This document shows positions 11,175 through 23,560 of a DNA stretch of 64,000 nt, piece after piece. Positions within the stretch are counted from its first letter, which is position 1. Each line of letters opens with the position of its first letter. The stretch spans positions 62,001 to 126,000 of the forward strand of contig JALIZF010001577.1 in the NCBI GenBank assembly GCA_029948255.1. Reading direction: 5' to 3'. The notes beneath the pieces were generated by a model. The model worked only from the letters and a program-made list of their open reading frames with translations. It did no database searches and was not told the origin of the DNA. A program made the translations under genes and the position numbers. This DNA is from Telmatactis stephensoni (lineage: Eukaryota > Cnidaria > Anthozoa > Actiniaria > Isophelliidae).

Positions 11175-13031
11175 TTCCCGTGTTATTCAAACATTATTCC
11201 TTCTTGTTTTCCATCGTTTTAGCTGAAATTGAAGTCTGCTCACTATTAGAAAGCTTTGAGTGTGTGTATCCCAAGATACTAACAAGTAAGTAACTGTAAG
11301 GATTTAGAAATTTTTACGTCACACAAGTACACTATGAGATATGTTTGGAGACAAAACAAAATGGCGCCAAAGTGTGAGAGCAAAAAATGATGGGAAATGT
11401 CCATTTTTCAAAACTTTCTTTACAAGTATAACTCGAAAAAATGCGGAAAAAGTTAATTGCAGTTCTCGTAACTTTGGTTTGAACTACCAAACTAAGTAGC
11501 TTCGTCACGTGAACATTTGTTCTATTTCCAGTAACATCTTATTATTCTCTATTTTCTTCTCAAATATATTATCACTGAATCTGAATTAAACCCTTTTCTC
11601 AGCCGCATCAAAGTGAATCATTTTCGAATATTCGCCTTGCATGTATATTTTGTGGAACACAGACACTGCTAATTCTTACTTTGGTTTTCGACTTTCTGCG
11701 AACTCTGACATTCAAACATCATCGACCGCCAATTAGTGTTTTTGCTTCTTCAATCAAAAGTAAAAATCACTAATACAAAGACCTACTAATACCGGCCAAA
11801 ATGATAGTATAGCTATCGTATATCGTCTAAAGATTGTACGTATTTGGTCATTTGGTAGGATTTTAGGTACTTTTAGTATAGATTTTATAAGTTTTTGTTT
11901 TGATGGGCGGAAGCAAAAACTCAAATTCCAAGGGACTGGTTGAAGATCAGAGTTCGCAGAATATCGAAAACCGCAGTAATAATGATAATGGATGTAATGA
12001 CGGCGGCGACGACGGCGATGATGGCTGATATTGATGAAAATTATGATGATGATAATAATGATAATTATGTACATTTTAGCACGTCTACCAGAAAAAGTGA
12101 GTGAGTGCTCCAGCCAATGCCCTGAGCCATGTGAATACGTGCAGTACGATGTCCGATTGTCCTATTCTACAGCAGTCAGTAACTCTTTCACTAAAAGCAT
12201 GCCACCAGATATGGAGGCCAGAGTTAAACCAGAAGTCCTGGAAGTTTATAAAAACATGTCTGTAAAGGAGAGACAGGAGTATTTAAGGTAATTTAAGAAG
12301 AAAGGTTTTATTGTTCCATAAGAAATATATTTGCTTCTTCTCCTCTGCATCGTCAATTTGATTTGGAGGCTGTCGTGTCAGGATGCGGGGTGCGCACCCC
12401 TGTATTCCTAACTATCCCTGACTTTACAACTGATCACTTACCATCTTATCGAGTAGTTTACCCCCCCTCCCCCCATATAGCACCGGACGTAATGGTGCTA
12501 CATAGGGGGGGTGTGTGCGTGGGGGAGGGGGGAGGAGTAAACTACTTAATAGCTAATTCGGACAAGTGATGTGTGATTTGTTTATTACACAGCTGGACAC
12601 CTCTGGTTATGTACTTCGGACTGTGTTTATTTGATTCTTTTCGTTGATATCGCAGAAATAATGTGGTTTCGTTGGATATTTACTTTGAAGAGATTGCTTA
12701 CGATCTTATCGAGCAAAAGAAAGCAATATCTCCCACGGCACTTTTTGGTAAGATCTCTCTTTAGTGAGAAATATTTCACGTAAGTTGACAGTCTCATGAT
12801 TTACCAGCACTAGGGGACAGGGGCTGGATTTTTTGCAAACTTTCTTTTCTCTTCATCCACCCTCGTCTCCCCTTCCACCTCTCTTCCCAGCCAAGCCATA
12901 AACTCCACAGGTTGCCATTAGCCTAGTTCTCTGTCTCTTCCTTATCATCTTCCCTAACTCCCTATATATGTGCTTATATTAATGATGGGCTTCCTGTGCT
13001 TGGTACCTACTTCTCCATTTTCAAAGGAACC

Positions 13032-13110
13032 TGAAGATGCACTAGTAGTGCGAAAGTTCGGCATTTTATAATAAATTTACGCCGAAGAAACAATTCAATT
13101 ACAATAATTA
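13032..13110 (+). mobile_element. Retroelement 3' end replacing the last exon of copy 1
   Basis: Directly after the point where similarity to intron 5 of the other copies stops (AAAGGAACC), the sequence becomes CTGAAGATGCACTAGTAG, then a GCGAAAG hairpin arm, then AATAAA-rich sequence. The hairpin GCACT-AGT-AGTGC between CTGAAGA and GAAA resembles a hammerhead ribozyme core such as those in Penelope-like elements. The base next to stem II is imperfect. The downstream stretch to 13,870 is AT-rich and unassigned. Confidence 0.35.
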
Positions 13111-13869
13111 TTTTTGGTCCATTTCATTCGATTCAAAAAATAGCGTTAATATATATATCGCTTTACACTCAGTTAATTAGATTTGTAATGTTAAGAATGT
13201 AAATATACATGAGTAAAGAAATAATAAAGGTAAACAAACATGCTTGCTTGCTTGTTTGCTTGCAAACATTTTTTGTTCAGATTTTAAAAATACTTCTCAA
13301 TATCCTTTTACGCATTTTTAATAATAGTAATTAGATTTTCAATGTTAAAACTGTAACATAAATGAAGTAAATTTTATAAATTAAAGGTAAACATAAACAC
13401 AAGAATATGTTTGATAATTTGCACCGATTTATTACATAAAGACCCATGTATAGCATTGAAAAATACCACTTTGTTGCGTTTTGAATAACTTATCTTCGAT
13501 CTGCGACAATAGCCTTGCATAGCGGCATCTACTGATTTTATTAGCTACCCCGTGAAAGAAAGCTGTCACTATTTAGTGACAATCAGTAGTCGATGAGAAC
13601 TAAGATCTTGGAGTCAGAAGGAAGATGGCACCAGCGTAAATGGGCAGAGGCTTATTATATTTCAAGAAACAAGAACGCTATTTTTAATAGAAACTCTGGC
13701 AGAAATCTGCCTGATAATTATATTTCTCTATTAAATTGTAAATAGCAAAATTCTAGAACACACCCGGTGTGATAGCGCACGCTTGTTTGTTGTTATTTGT
13801 GAGCGCGCGAGGATAATGTTGTTTACGCCATAGTGTGCATGGATTTCTGTAACGTTTCACTGTTGATTC

Positions 13870-13920
13870 CATTTACCATGATGATGGGCCTTAGGCCCGA
13901 AAGCTTGGTAATAAAATTAC
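13870..13920 (+). repeat. Hairpin with polyadenylation-like tail
   Basis: TTACCATGATGA, a GGGCC-TTA-GGCCC stem, then GAAAGCTTGGTAA and AATAAAA. The arrangement is the same as at 13,032-13,110 (outer stem, TGA.GA side, short stem, GAAA side), so it probably marks the 3' end of a related retroelement. The expected leading C of the hammerhead core is A here. Confidence 0.3.
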
Positions 13921-14038
13921 TAATGGTTGATGTAGCAAGTTCAATGATATGACCAATTATTAGTTGACATACTGCAAACATTGATAACACAAATTGCATT
14001 TTAAGGCAAATGTGTACTGTTTAACTTTAATAACCGTC

Positions 14039-14310
14039 GCCTTTTTGTAACAAAAGACCAATGGATATTAGTTTTTTAATGTATTTTTTAGTTTGTAAAA
14101 ACTTTATCGACTCATCACATATTAAAGGACCCATTATTAGTTGACACACTGCAAAAGTTGATAACTGCACAAATTGCATTCTAAGGAAATTAAAATGTGT
14201 GCTGTTTAATCGTCGCTTTTTTGTAACAAAAGACTAATGGATATTAGTTTTTTTTTATGTATGGTGGTAAACTGACTTTACCGATTCATCACAAAAACAA
14301 ATTCTGAAAA
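14039..14310 (+). repeat. Array-spacer repeats of about 170 bp, upstream of copy 2
   Basis: Two units begin near 14,039 and 14,215, each with CGTCGC.TTTTTGTAAC and AAAGAC.AATGGATATTAG. Between them lie TTGACACACTGCAAAAG and a TTGATAAC..CACAAATTGC piece. They correspond to the repeats upstream of copies 1, 3 and 4. Confidence 0.65.
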
Positions 14311-14369
14311 AAATACTACTTGAATACGTTTTGAATAACTTCTCTTTGACCAACATCGGCAACAGCTAG

Positions 14370-14939
14370 CAGAATGATTTTATCGTTATACCGTGAAGGA
14401 AAGATTACTGTTCAGTAACAAACTAGTAGTCGATAAAGGGGTAAAAAAAGACAAACATAAACGGGTTTTGAGTTAATTGAAGCCATTTTTTTCACCATTC
14501 AAGTAATAATAACACTGCATTGCAAATTTTTGTCGAACAACCGGAGAAGACTCAATTCACAAATGATCCAGCGCTCGGACTCTACCCCGATCGAACAAAT
14601 GTCCTGGGCACGTGCATCTTTGATCGAAAACTAAGTCCGTTAGAATTTTCATGTTTTGGAAAAGAGCTTACATTAATTGAAGCAAAAATGCTTTACACAA
14701 TTTTAAGTTAATTGGCTATGACAATTTTGAGTATTTAAATAAAGAAAGGCAACGGGTATTCCGTATAAATGAAATGCGGCTTTAAAATTACATCTTCTGA
14801 TAGTTTCAAATCAATATATCCCCCAAAAAGATTTCCAGCCCTGGGACCCCCCTATGTAACTGGTGATAGAGCTTAAGAAATCCTCTAAATATCTATCAGT
14901 GTATCCAAAGACAGTGGCCAGTCAGTAAACTAACTTCAA
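14370..14939 (+). promoter_or_regulatory. Conserved 5' flank of channel copy 2
   Basis: It matches the pre-ATG regions of copies 1, 3 and 4 up to the final AACTTCAAATGG. It is shorter than in copies 3 and 4, lacking the block with CTCGGATTTCAG. The promoter, and a possible non-coding leader exon, should lie here. No core element can be assigned. Confidence 0.35.
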
Positions 14940-17900
14940 ATGGAGCTGAACGAGGCCAACGAAAATCGTTCTTTGAACATCTTTCTGGATAGCACAAGCC
15001 TCCACGGTGCTCGTTTTCTAAACGAGAAGAACAAGTTTAGAAGACTAGTTTGGTTTGTTGTTTTGGGGATAGCTTTTGGATTTTGCGCTCGTCAAGTTTT
15101 TGAAGCATGTCGCTTATTCTACGAAAGGCCGTTTTCCACTGCCATTTCTAAAGAACGAGTAAAAGAGCTGGATTTCCCGGCAGTTACAATCTGTAATATT
15201 AATACTATAAGCAAAAGGCAGTATGCGAAGGTGGTTCGAGCGACACAAGGAAGACCCCATATGACTGACCAAGAGCTGGAGCATGAGATTCAATTGGTTA
15301 TGACTATCATGCAGTCTAACAGTCCAGAGGCCGAGAACGTTTATCAGATAAAAAGATGGAAACAACAATTGAACAGGTCAGAAGTTTTTCACAAGCGAGG
15401 CGACTTGATGAGACAATCTATTTCAAACTACTCGCACAGAATTGAGGACATGTTAGGACTAGACTGGTTAGAACCGTGTGTGTGGAGTGGAGTCAAATGC
15501 TCTGCTAAGAATTTCACCTCAATGGTTAGTTTAAAGCTCGGCCAATGTTATACTTTCAACTCCGGTAAAAATGGACATCCACGACTGAAAACCTCGATTC
15601 CTGGCGCTACAAGTGGACTTCGTCTTCGACTGAACCTAGAAGAGGAAGACCATGTCAGCTATTCTCGGTCTATTACAGCAGGTTTTAAGATTTCTATCGA
15701 TCATCAAGACAGTTATCCATCGGTAGAGGAGTCTGGGATTACTCTGGAACCAGGAACATATACACGTGCTGCTATACGCCAGATAAAGGTAAGAAATAAC
15801 AACATTTGGTCAACTCTAGCTAGATAGAGAGAAATAATTTACCCAGAGATGACCAGACAAAAGGCAATAGTGTCATTAATTCCCAAGGCGCGTAGTACGT
15901 CTACTAGCTGGCGGTGCCAAAAGTAAGATAAAGAATTAAACGAAGAACGAAAGCAAGCTGAAACAAGCAATCGACTCTACTACATACAAACAAACAAACT
16001 ATAAGCAAACCAACTAAACAAACGAGGAATTTCCATTTTTACTTAACTTGAGAATTAGCGACCATGGGTGCATGAAGAAGGCAAACAAAAATCACCATGG
16101 CAACGACCTACGTAATTATTTTAATTTCCTCGTATTACCGCATTTTGTTTCAACTTTCAGATCAAAAATCTGCCCAAGCCTTTTAAAACCAATTGCAGTT
16201 CTCCTGATTTATACTTCTCCAAAGCCTACAACTCTACATATTCTGTGCATAACTGTATCTATGAGCGTGTCGGCCTGTACGTGATTGAGGAATGTGGTTG
16301 TCAGCTTATACACCCAATTTTTCGTAAGTTTGTTTTGTTTTGTTTCGTTTTGTTTTGTTTTGTCTTTTTCTTTTCTTTTTTCTCCTCTTTCATTTTTTTT
16401 TGTCGTTTTAGCTGGAATCGAAGTGTGCTCATTATTGGAAAGCTTTTGGTGTGCGTTTCCAAAGACAATAGGTAAGTAATCGTAGGCAATACGACCTCTC
16501 TTTCGCTACGCTTAGCCGAATAGAAATCATTTCATATTTAGTAATACATTAATCACACAGTTTGGAGGAGAGCCGTCCTGCAAATTTTATCATCGTCAAG
16601 ATACTAGGCCAAATAACAAACTGCCCTCTTGAAAACGCGTTCAATGAGCGAAAATGAGCTTTTCTCACCTCTTGCATGACTTTTTTATCCAACAGCACCA
16701 AAAGTATAATATTTGAAATGAGCACATCAAAGTAAGTAAAATTTGAAATTTTGAGTTAGTTTCGATGAATAGCACCAAAGTTATGGGAAGTTTGTGCTTT
16801 TTGTATGGAAACGTTCGGTGGAGGACAATCATTTTTTGTCAATGAATTGGTTATGTATAAGTGATTTGAAATAAAATATAGAGCTCGTCAGACTGTTAAG
16901 ACCTTTGAAAATTTTGCTTAACTTGGCCTAGTATATTGATGATAATGATAATACCATGACTTTTGTCGAGCATACATATTTAGTATATTTGCGGCCCTTA
17001 TAGCGTCATTTGCACATGTGGGTAGTACAACAATATATCAGAAAGATGAAGCTACAATGATACTTTTAAAAATGATTGGTAAGCATATCAAGAAATGTGT
17101 TGAGATTTTCGGGCTTCCTGTTGTAAACAAACCACGGTTCCCTGTTTCTACACTTTTCCAGTCCCTTCTCGGCCAAAATCAAGATGGCTGACTTGGTTAG
17201 CACGTATTCACTCTAATGGCGACTCTCGAATGGCTCACTGTATTTTTTAAGAAAATCGCTTTTTCGCAATGAAAATTTATCTCAACTTCCAAATATGGTA
17301 AGTACAAATTTCCTTATATGGAAGAAGGAGCTCGCGCGAAAACAGCATATTTTTATAAGAAATTTCTGAATGTGACATGTAGCCGCCTTCAAAGTGATCA
17401 AGATGTGTCATTTTTATTTGAATTACATGTATATTTTGTCGTATAAAGACAAAAACTCATAAAGAAATTGATAAGTTTGGTAGTTCAAACAAAACCATAA
17501 AGTGTGTAATTGTAACATGAAACACATCATATTGTCAATCATCTTAACAATGGCTTAGAAACCTCGCAATTCGATAAACAGGAGGCCCAATAGTAAAACC
17601 ACAGGAAGCCCGCGCGAACGACATCAAATATTTGATATGATGGCGAAAAGTTGTCTCGGGTACCCTAAAATCTTTAAGGAGGTGCTAGCCAATTGAAAAG
17701 TATAATTTTTTATAAAATAATACTAAGATAATTATAACAAAGGCGATGCTAATCCTTGATAATGGATAATGTTGACGGTGACGATGATGATGATGATGAT
17801 GATGACTGATATTGATGAAAATTATGATGATAGGGATCATATAATAATGATGATAATAATGTACATTTTAGCACGTCTACCAGACAAAGTGAAAGAGTGC

Positions 17901-18843
17901 ACCAGCCAATGTCCTGAGCCATGTGAATACGTGAAGTACGATGTCCAACTGACATACGCTCAAGCAGTCAGTAACGCTTTTATTAAAAACATACCACTAG
18001 ATATGGCGGCCAAAGCTAAACGAGAAGACCTGGAAGCGTTTAGAAAAATGTCTTTAAAGGAAATACAGGAGTTTGTAAGGTAATTTAAAAAGAAAGACCT
18101 TATTATCAATTCCTTTAGAAGTACATCTGCTTCTTTTTGCATCGTTAGTCGATTGATTTAATTTGTGGGTTTTCATCTCAGTAGGAGGTGCGCGCCCCCT
18201 TTATTCCTCCTCTAAATCCTTCCCTGACTCTGCAACACTGTTTGATTCTTTTCATTGATATCACAGAAATAATGTGGTTTCGTTGGATGTTTACTTTGAA
18301 GAGATTGCTTACGATCTCATCGAACAAAAGGAAGCAATATCTCCCACGGCACTATTTGGTAAGATCTCTCTTTAGTGAGAAATATTTCACGTAAGTTGAC
18401 AGTCTCATGATATACCAGCACTAGGGGACAGGGGCTGGATTTTTTGGCAAACTTTCTTTTCTCTTCATCCACCCTCGTCTCCCCTTCCACCTCTCCTTAG
18501 CCAATCCATAAGCTCCACAGGTTGCCATTAGCCTAGTTCTCTGTCTCTTTCTTATCATCTTCCCTAACTCCCTGTACGTGTGCTTATATTAATGATGGGC
18601 TTCCTGTGCTTGGTGCCTACTCCACCATTTTCGAAGGAACCCAGAGAAAAAGCATTTGTTTACCGAGGAGGTTTCGTACGTACTGATGACGTTTTACGTA
18701 TTTCAGGTACAATTGGCGGATATCTTGGTTTGTTTCTAGGGATGAGCCTTCTCACTTTCCTGGAGTTTGTTGATTTTATCTTTCTCTTAATTTGGAAGAA
18801 ACTTTCTGCAAAGAAGATAACTCGAGTAAACCACTTTCCCTGA
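14940..18843 (+). CDS. DEG/ENaC-type sodium channel subunit, copy 2 (intact)
   Basis: Six exons: 14940-15788, 16161-16323, 16412-16471, 17872-18079, 18267-18358, 18707-18843. They join in phase to 502 codons plus TGA, and all introns are GT-AG. The product is a plasma-membrane cation channel subunit of the ENaC/ASIC/degenerin family, which works as a trimer. Visible marks are the HG gating motif at 22-23, TM1 at about 36-57 and FPAVTICN at 79-86. A large extracellular loop follows, with NYS and NFT glycosylation sites, then a Cys-rich block with CSSPD, ECGCQL and QCPEPCEY. The pre-TM2 segment is VVSLDVYFEEIAYDLI, and TM2 begins GGYLGLFLGMS near 462. Length fits the family. The filter reads Gly-Met-Ser rather than the usual Gly-Ala/Ser-Ser. 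The ligand is unknown; in cnidarians many relatives are peptide-gated, which is only a possibility here. Confidence 0.9.
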
Positions 18844-19093
18844 CCTACTGCAGTTTGCATGTACCAACGTACCTGTCACCCTCAACTCAATTTCGATTCC
18901 CCACGGTAAAAACCCGGCACAGGCAACCCATCCTTAGATGAAACCCCGAAAGTGAGGCTGCGAAGTTTCCCATATAAACTGAATTTGACGAACTGTCATA
19001 TGGCTTTAGAATGTCAATGTATGTCTTCAATATAACTACTATTAGCGCATTTGATCATATTTACATGCTAATTTTCGCTTTATAAGTAATGAA

Positions 19094-19195
<102 letters not shown>

Positions 19196-19339
19196 CATGT
19201 AGTTAAATAAGCCTTTCTAGAGGCCATTTTCCCCTCACTTGGAGAGGGTGAAACTATCAAAACACTTGCTAGTCTCAAGAAATAACAACTTGTAAAAAAC
19301 AATATTCTCATTAAGTGAATTCATTCAGAAAGAGAAAGT

Positions 19340-19735
19340 TCATTCACTTTGGATCAGCCCAGATAACACCTTTCTTACAATACTCTCGCTCTCAAAGAGC
19401 ACTGTCTTCAGCATCTGTGAACTAATGTAGGACACTCTGTCTCTGCAATTAATTATTTTGGATATTTGATGTTCCAATTGTGCCATACCACCTCCAAGAC
19501 AACCCAAGATAACTGGCATAATGTTAACCACATATCCCGGTCTTCTCTCACGCAGCTCAAAGGCTAGCTGCTGGTATTTCTGTAACTTTTCCCTGTACTT
19601 TTCTGATACATTCTTTTCACTTGGGCAAGCCATATATATCAATGATCCAAATTTTCTTGGCGTTCTGATCCTCAATTGTAACATCTGGTCTTCTTGCTGT
19701 AGTTGTCTTACGCATATTATATTCAAGGTCCCAAC
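19340..19735 (-). pseudogene. C-terminal endonuclease fragment of an R2/NeSL-like LINE
   Basis: On the minus strand the reading frame contains a RRPDVTIED...AKKIW stretch, a PD-(D/E)xK-type restriction-like endonuclease signature. It continues in the next frame as MACPSEKNVSEKYREK...LRERRPGY and a GCLGGG end. The two parts are separated by a short insertion in an AT dinucleotide tract near 19,635, so the frame is broken. No reverse transcriptase remains in this fragment. It is a second copy, distinct from the longer element at 20,165-22,375. Confidence 0.65.
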
Positions 19736-19792
19736 ATAACTTGTAATTATTATTATTATTATTATGTAGTTAAATAAGCCTTTCTAGAGGCC

Positions 19793-19891
<99 letters not shown>

Positions 19892-20164
19892 GCAGTTTAT
19901 TAACGTCTATGTGCACTAATTACAAGGACACATAGGACGCGAAGCGTAACCTATGTGTCTTAGAGATACAAAGAAACTTCAATGAAAGAAAATAAATAAA
20001 TAAATAAAGTTTAAGAAATATTCCAATAAAAATATGCTGATAAAGGCCTATACTTTAAATGCTCTGGCAATGTTCAATGAGATGGGAAATAAAATAATGC
20101 TTCGAAATATAAAATAATATTATTGCAACTACATTAAATTCATTCATATTCCATCAAGTCAATG

Positions 20165-22372
20165 CTTTAAATGTTCTCAAAAAATAATATTATTACAACT
20201 ACATTAGATGCATTCATAGTTCATCAAGTCAATACTTTAAATGTTCTGGCAATGTTCAGTGAGCTGGAAATGATACTCCTCTGCATCTTCTTTAGGACCT
20301 TTGATGCTTCCTCCCCAACGATACCAATGATATCTCTCTCGACTGCCTCGCTCCATCCTCCAAGCACATCAATGATGACATTAGTCTGTTCAATCTTGTA
20401 TTCTGGATACCTTTGTTTTAACTCCCACCGCAACGGGCCATACTTTAACGTCTTCTCTTCGTCCTTCTTTCCTCTATTGTCGATCCATGGGCAGCTCATT
20501 TCTATCAGCAAAACCTTCTTCTTCACATGATCAACAATCCGGGCATCGACTCTATTTGATCTCACTTCGTGATGTTCAGCGTACACAGGGATGTCCCAAA
20601 ACGCTTCTGCCTTGCTCGATTCATAGTGTGGCTTTGGTGGCAGTGGAGAGTACCACGGTGGAACATCTTCGAGTAACTTTAGGTCATGTAACACTTCATA
20701 GAATAGAACTTTCAGAGCAGCGTTGTGCCTCTCTAGGTATTTATTCTGAGCAAGTGCTGAGCAACCTGCTAACACGTGTGCAATTGTCTCCGGTGCTTTA
20801 TTACATAACCTGCACATCACATCATCTTCCAGGGTAACACGAGTCTTGTGTTTAGAGTAAATCTTGGTGGGCAAGAGTTGTTCATACAGCTCAAACATTC
20901 CCGCTGCTGTATACGTTGGACAAGCTGGCCACTCATTAAGCCAAGCAAAACAACTCTTAACTTTTAGTTCCTGGTCCTCGTGTCTTGCGCTCAGGAACTT
21001 TCCTTGCCATTTCTCATCTCTCACAGTCTCCAGCAACTTATCTTCGCATGCCTCCCTGATTACTGATTTGATTTTCTTCTCGGGGACCTCCTCGCCATTT
21101 TCTGAGTAACATTTTGCAACAGGGCAGTCAAGAGAAAGGTTGAGACCTATCTCTGTGGCAAACTTGACAGAATCTTTAAGAATAGACTGGTATTTAAGCT
21201 TAACTGATCGTTCCTCAAACTCTTTGACGAGTTGGATGCTTGCATCGGGATTATTGCATAACTTTAAGGCCGCCTTGATCTTTATATTCTTATATTCTTG
21301 CTCCACTGATCGCAGACCTCTTCCTCCTCTGTCCCTTGACAAATACAGCAGAGCTGTGGAGCCAGCAGGGTGCTTCCCACCACCATTAACAATTATTTGT
21401 CTTGCTTGTCTGTCAATGCTCTTCAAATCATTTATCGGCCACTTTAAAGTCCACATCAGATATCCCATCACAGGGAAAGCATATTGATTTGATGCTGTGA
21501 CTTTATTATGATCTGATAATGGACTAGACCAAATTACTGCCAGTCTTTGTAGATAAGACTTGGATGCAATTTCTAAAGCCAGTTGTTCTTCTTGCATCAG
21601 GCTCTCCAAGACCCCTAGAAACTTGTACTCTTCACCATCTTTCAGGGACGCTATCAAAGATGACTCATCTAGCTTCACTCCTTCACTATTTAGGCATTCT
21701 CCCCTTTTGACGTGGATGACAGCACACTTCTTAGAATTCCATTCCGGCTAATCCAATGTCACACATCGCTGATCTTATTCACTTTAAGATACTACTAAGC
21801 TTACTCTCAGAAGCTGCAAATACTTTCAAATCATCGATATACAACAAGTGTGTAATGCTCGTACTAATGGGCTTGGAAAGGCGATATCCCTCCGTAGCTC
21901 TGAGTTTCCACGCAACTGGGTTGATGCACAACGTAAACAACCTTGAACAAAAACTGAATCACCCTGGGGTAGCCCTCTATTGAAGCGAATCGAGCTTGAC
22001 TTCTCAAAGCCTTGAGCCGTTTTAGCCACTATCCTTGTATTCCAGCACATACACAGGTTGTGTATCGATTTACATAACCATTTGGGAAACTTGTGCATAT
22101 GCATCATCTCCACCAACCAACTATGATCGACACTATCATAGGCCTTTTTTACGTCGACCCATGCCATACTCAGATTTCTCTTATTTCTGTGGCAATCTTT
22201 AGTAACCATTTGATCAATTAGGAGATTATCCACAGTACCACTACATCCAGGCTTTGCACCCCTCTGTTGCTCCTCCATTAGGCCATGGGTACACAGGTGT
22301 TGATCCATCGGCTGCAGCAGGCATGAAGTGAACCATTTATAGATTGTGTTCGTTGTGTTCGTGTTTGTGTTC

Positions 22373-22375
<3 letters not shown>
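20165..22375 (-). pseudogene. R2/NeSL-like LINE (reverse transcriptase plus restriction-like endonuclease), frameshifted
   Basis: Upstream part (about 22,350-21,780, minus): reverse transcriptase motifs EEQQRGAKPGCSGT, AWVDVKKAYDSVDHSWL, NRGLPQGDS, and LLYIDDLKVF in a shifted frame with an intact YIDD catalytic box. Downstream part: an open frame of 484 codons at 20,224-21,678. It carries a thumb/linker region, a zinc knuckle CRLCN...HVLAGC, and a restriction-like endonuclease RVDARI...KKVLLIEMSCPW. At least two frameshifts (about 21,700 and 21,960) separate the parts, so the element is inactive. The 5' end is lost at an (ATT)n tract. Short tandem copies of the 3' end lie at 20,040-20,270. 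Confidence 0.75.
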
Positions 22376-22455
<80 letters not shown>

Positions 22456-22479
22456 TACTACTACTACTACTACTACTAC

Positions 22480-23545
22480 TAATAGACTATCCCATGAAGA
22501 CGATTGATCTGACAGTAGATTCTCAAACTGTACCAACCACTCTTGAGTATCAAGCATCCTTGTGGATCTGTACATAGTTCCTATTTATTACACCCACTTT
22601 CAAAATTACACGACCTAGTGGCGATGGCTTGTCTGGCAATCAAATTGTAACGAACGAGAATTTGTAAAATTTTAGCTTTCTAAATTCAGAAACAAAACAA
22701 ACTTGAATTTATTGACAGAACATTTAGTATTTTCTGACTTTTGATGTAAATTAAAGCTTGCTTCAGGGAGAACAAATAGTCGGAGATTTGATTGACGGTA
22801 GTCAAAACACCGAAAAAGCCATTCAAGTGTCATCTGCAAAGGTCGCGTAATTTTGAAAATAGGTGTGAAGTTGACTGTGTTTGTTCCTTCGATTTCAAGC
22901 CAAAGGTGTTCCAATTCGGGATATCTTGATTCGATATCTTTTCTCCTCTTGTATTTCACGTTTTCTTTGATGTACACCCCCACACCTCCGCCTTTAATTT
23001 TATCTCTGTTTCTGAAGTCATTTGCATATCCAGGAATAGCAACATGATCATTTAATAATTGCCCTATCGCATAATGACGTCACACCAAAACATTTTATTG
23101 TTTTCACGCTAAGGATTATGGTCGCCAGAGGGGATCAGAGTGATTGCATATCAAATAAAATGCAGATGAGCAATCACGGATACATGATGTATATCAAAAC
23201 TCGATACATTGAAGTTCTACTTCGACTGAAGAGTATCAATAGGTCCCAATTACCACTGTTTCTGAGCATCTATCCCCAATGTAAACAAACTGTGACGTCA
23301 TTATGCGATAGGGCAATTGAGGGTTCTCTTTAAGTCATGTCTCACTTATCGTAACCAAATCAAATCCATATCTTTGAACTACTAGGAGTAATTCGGTAAT
23401 TCGTCGAAGGTAGAAGTCATACTTTGCGTGTTTAGGAGCATAAATGAGTTTTTAACTCGTGGATTGCAAAACCAAGATAATTACAGCTTAGCCAAGGTTA
23501 CACCCGCAAAGTTGTAAACTTACAATCATGTTGTTACTCAATAAA
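22480..23545 (-). pseudogene. LINE apurinic-type endonuclease fragment, downstream of copy 2
   Basis: On the minus strand the frame reads ...GGGVGVYIKENVKYKRRK followed by ELEHLWLEIEG, the conserved core of the APE-type endonuclease domain of LINEs. Upstream of it lies DFRNRDKIK. It is a fragment only. A 254-bp hairpin element interrupts it at 23,061-23,314. A paralogous fragment without that insertion lies at 33,610-34,055 in the flank of copy 3, so this LINE piece was there before the array unit was duplicated. Confidence 0.65.
23061..23314. mobile_element. 254-bp MITE with AATT target duplication
   Basis: Ends GCCCTATCGCATAATGACGT and its complement form perfect terminal inverted repeats of more than 20 bp. 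It is flanked by AATT on both sides (23,057-23,060 and 23,315-23,318). The unoccupied site, TTTAATAATTGAGGG, is present in the paralogous LINE fragment at about 33,885-33,900. Confidence 0.8.
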
Positions 23546-23560
23546 GGTGTCAATAATCAT

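Larger units (their letters stand above)
6004..12747 (+). pseudogene. DEG/ENaC-type sodium channel, copy 1, broken
   Basis: Exons by homology to copies 2 and 3: 6004-6852; 8279-8428 continued at 9915-9927 (split); 11223-11285; 12080-12287; 12656-12747. Exon 1 is open, with the His-Gly gating motif, TM1 and FPAVTICN. Exon 2 is interrupted by a 1,484-bp DNA element that brings an in-frame TAA a few codons after its left end. Exon 3 has one extra codon and uses a shifted GTAAGT donor. The terminal exon with TM2 and the selectivity filter is absent: similarity to the other copies stops in intron 5 near 13,031 and retroelement-like sequence follows. Two independent lesions make this a pseudogene. 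Exons 1, 4 and 5 are otherwise well preserved, so the loss is recent or the exons were homogenised with neighbours. Confidence 0.85.

Noticed and set aside
11754..12074. Minus-strand frame rich in Ile and Arg before exon 4 of copy 1 (similar ones in other copies)
   Set aside because: Translation of GATGAT/ATAATG simple repeats in intron 3.
18580..18706. Open reading through intron 5 into the last channel exon (begins MLILMMGF; also in copies 3 and 4)
   Set aside because: All copies share high intron similarity, so an open frame in each is not independent evidence. The splice sites and the TM2 alignment support exon 6 starting at 18,707.
19521..21751. Several plus-strand frames of 60-119 codons
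   Set aside because: Antisense shadows of the minus-strand LINE fragments, which show real RT and endonuclease motifs.
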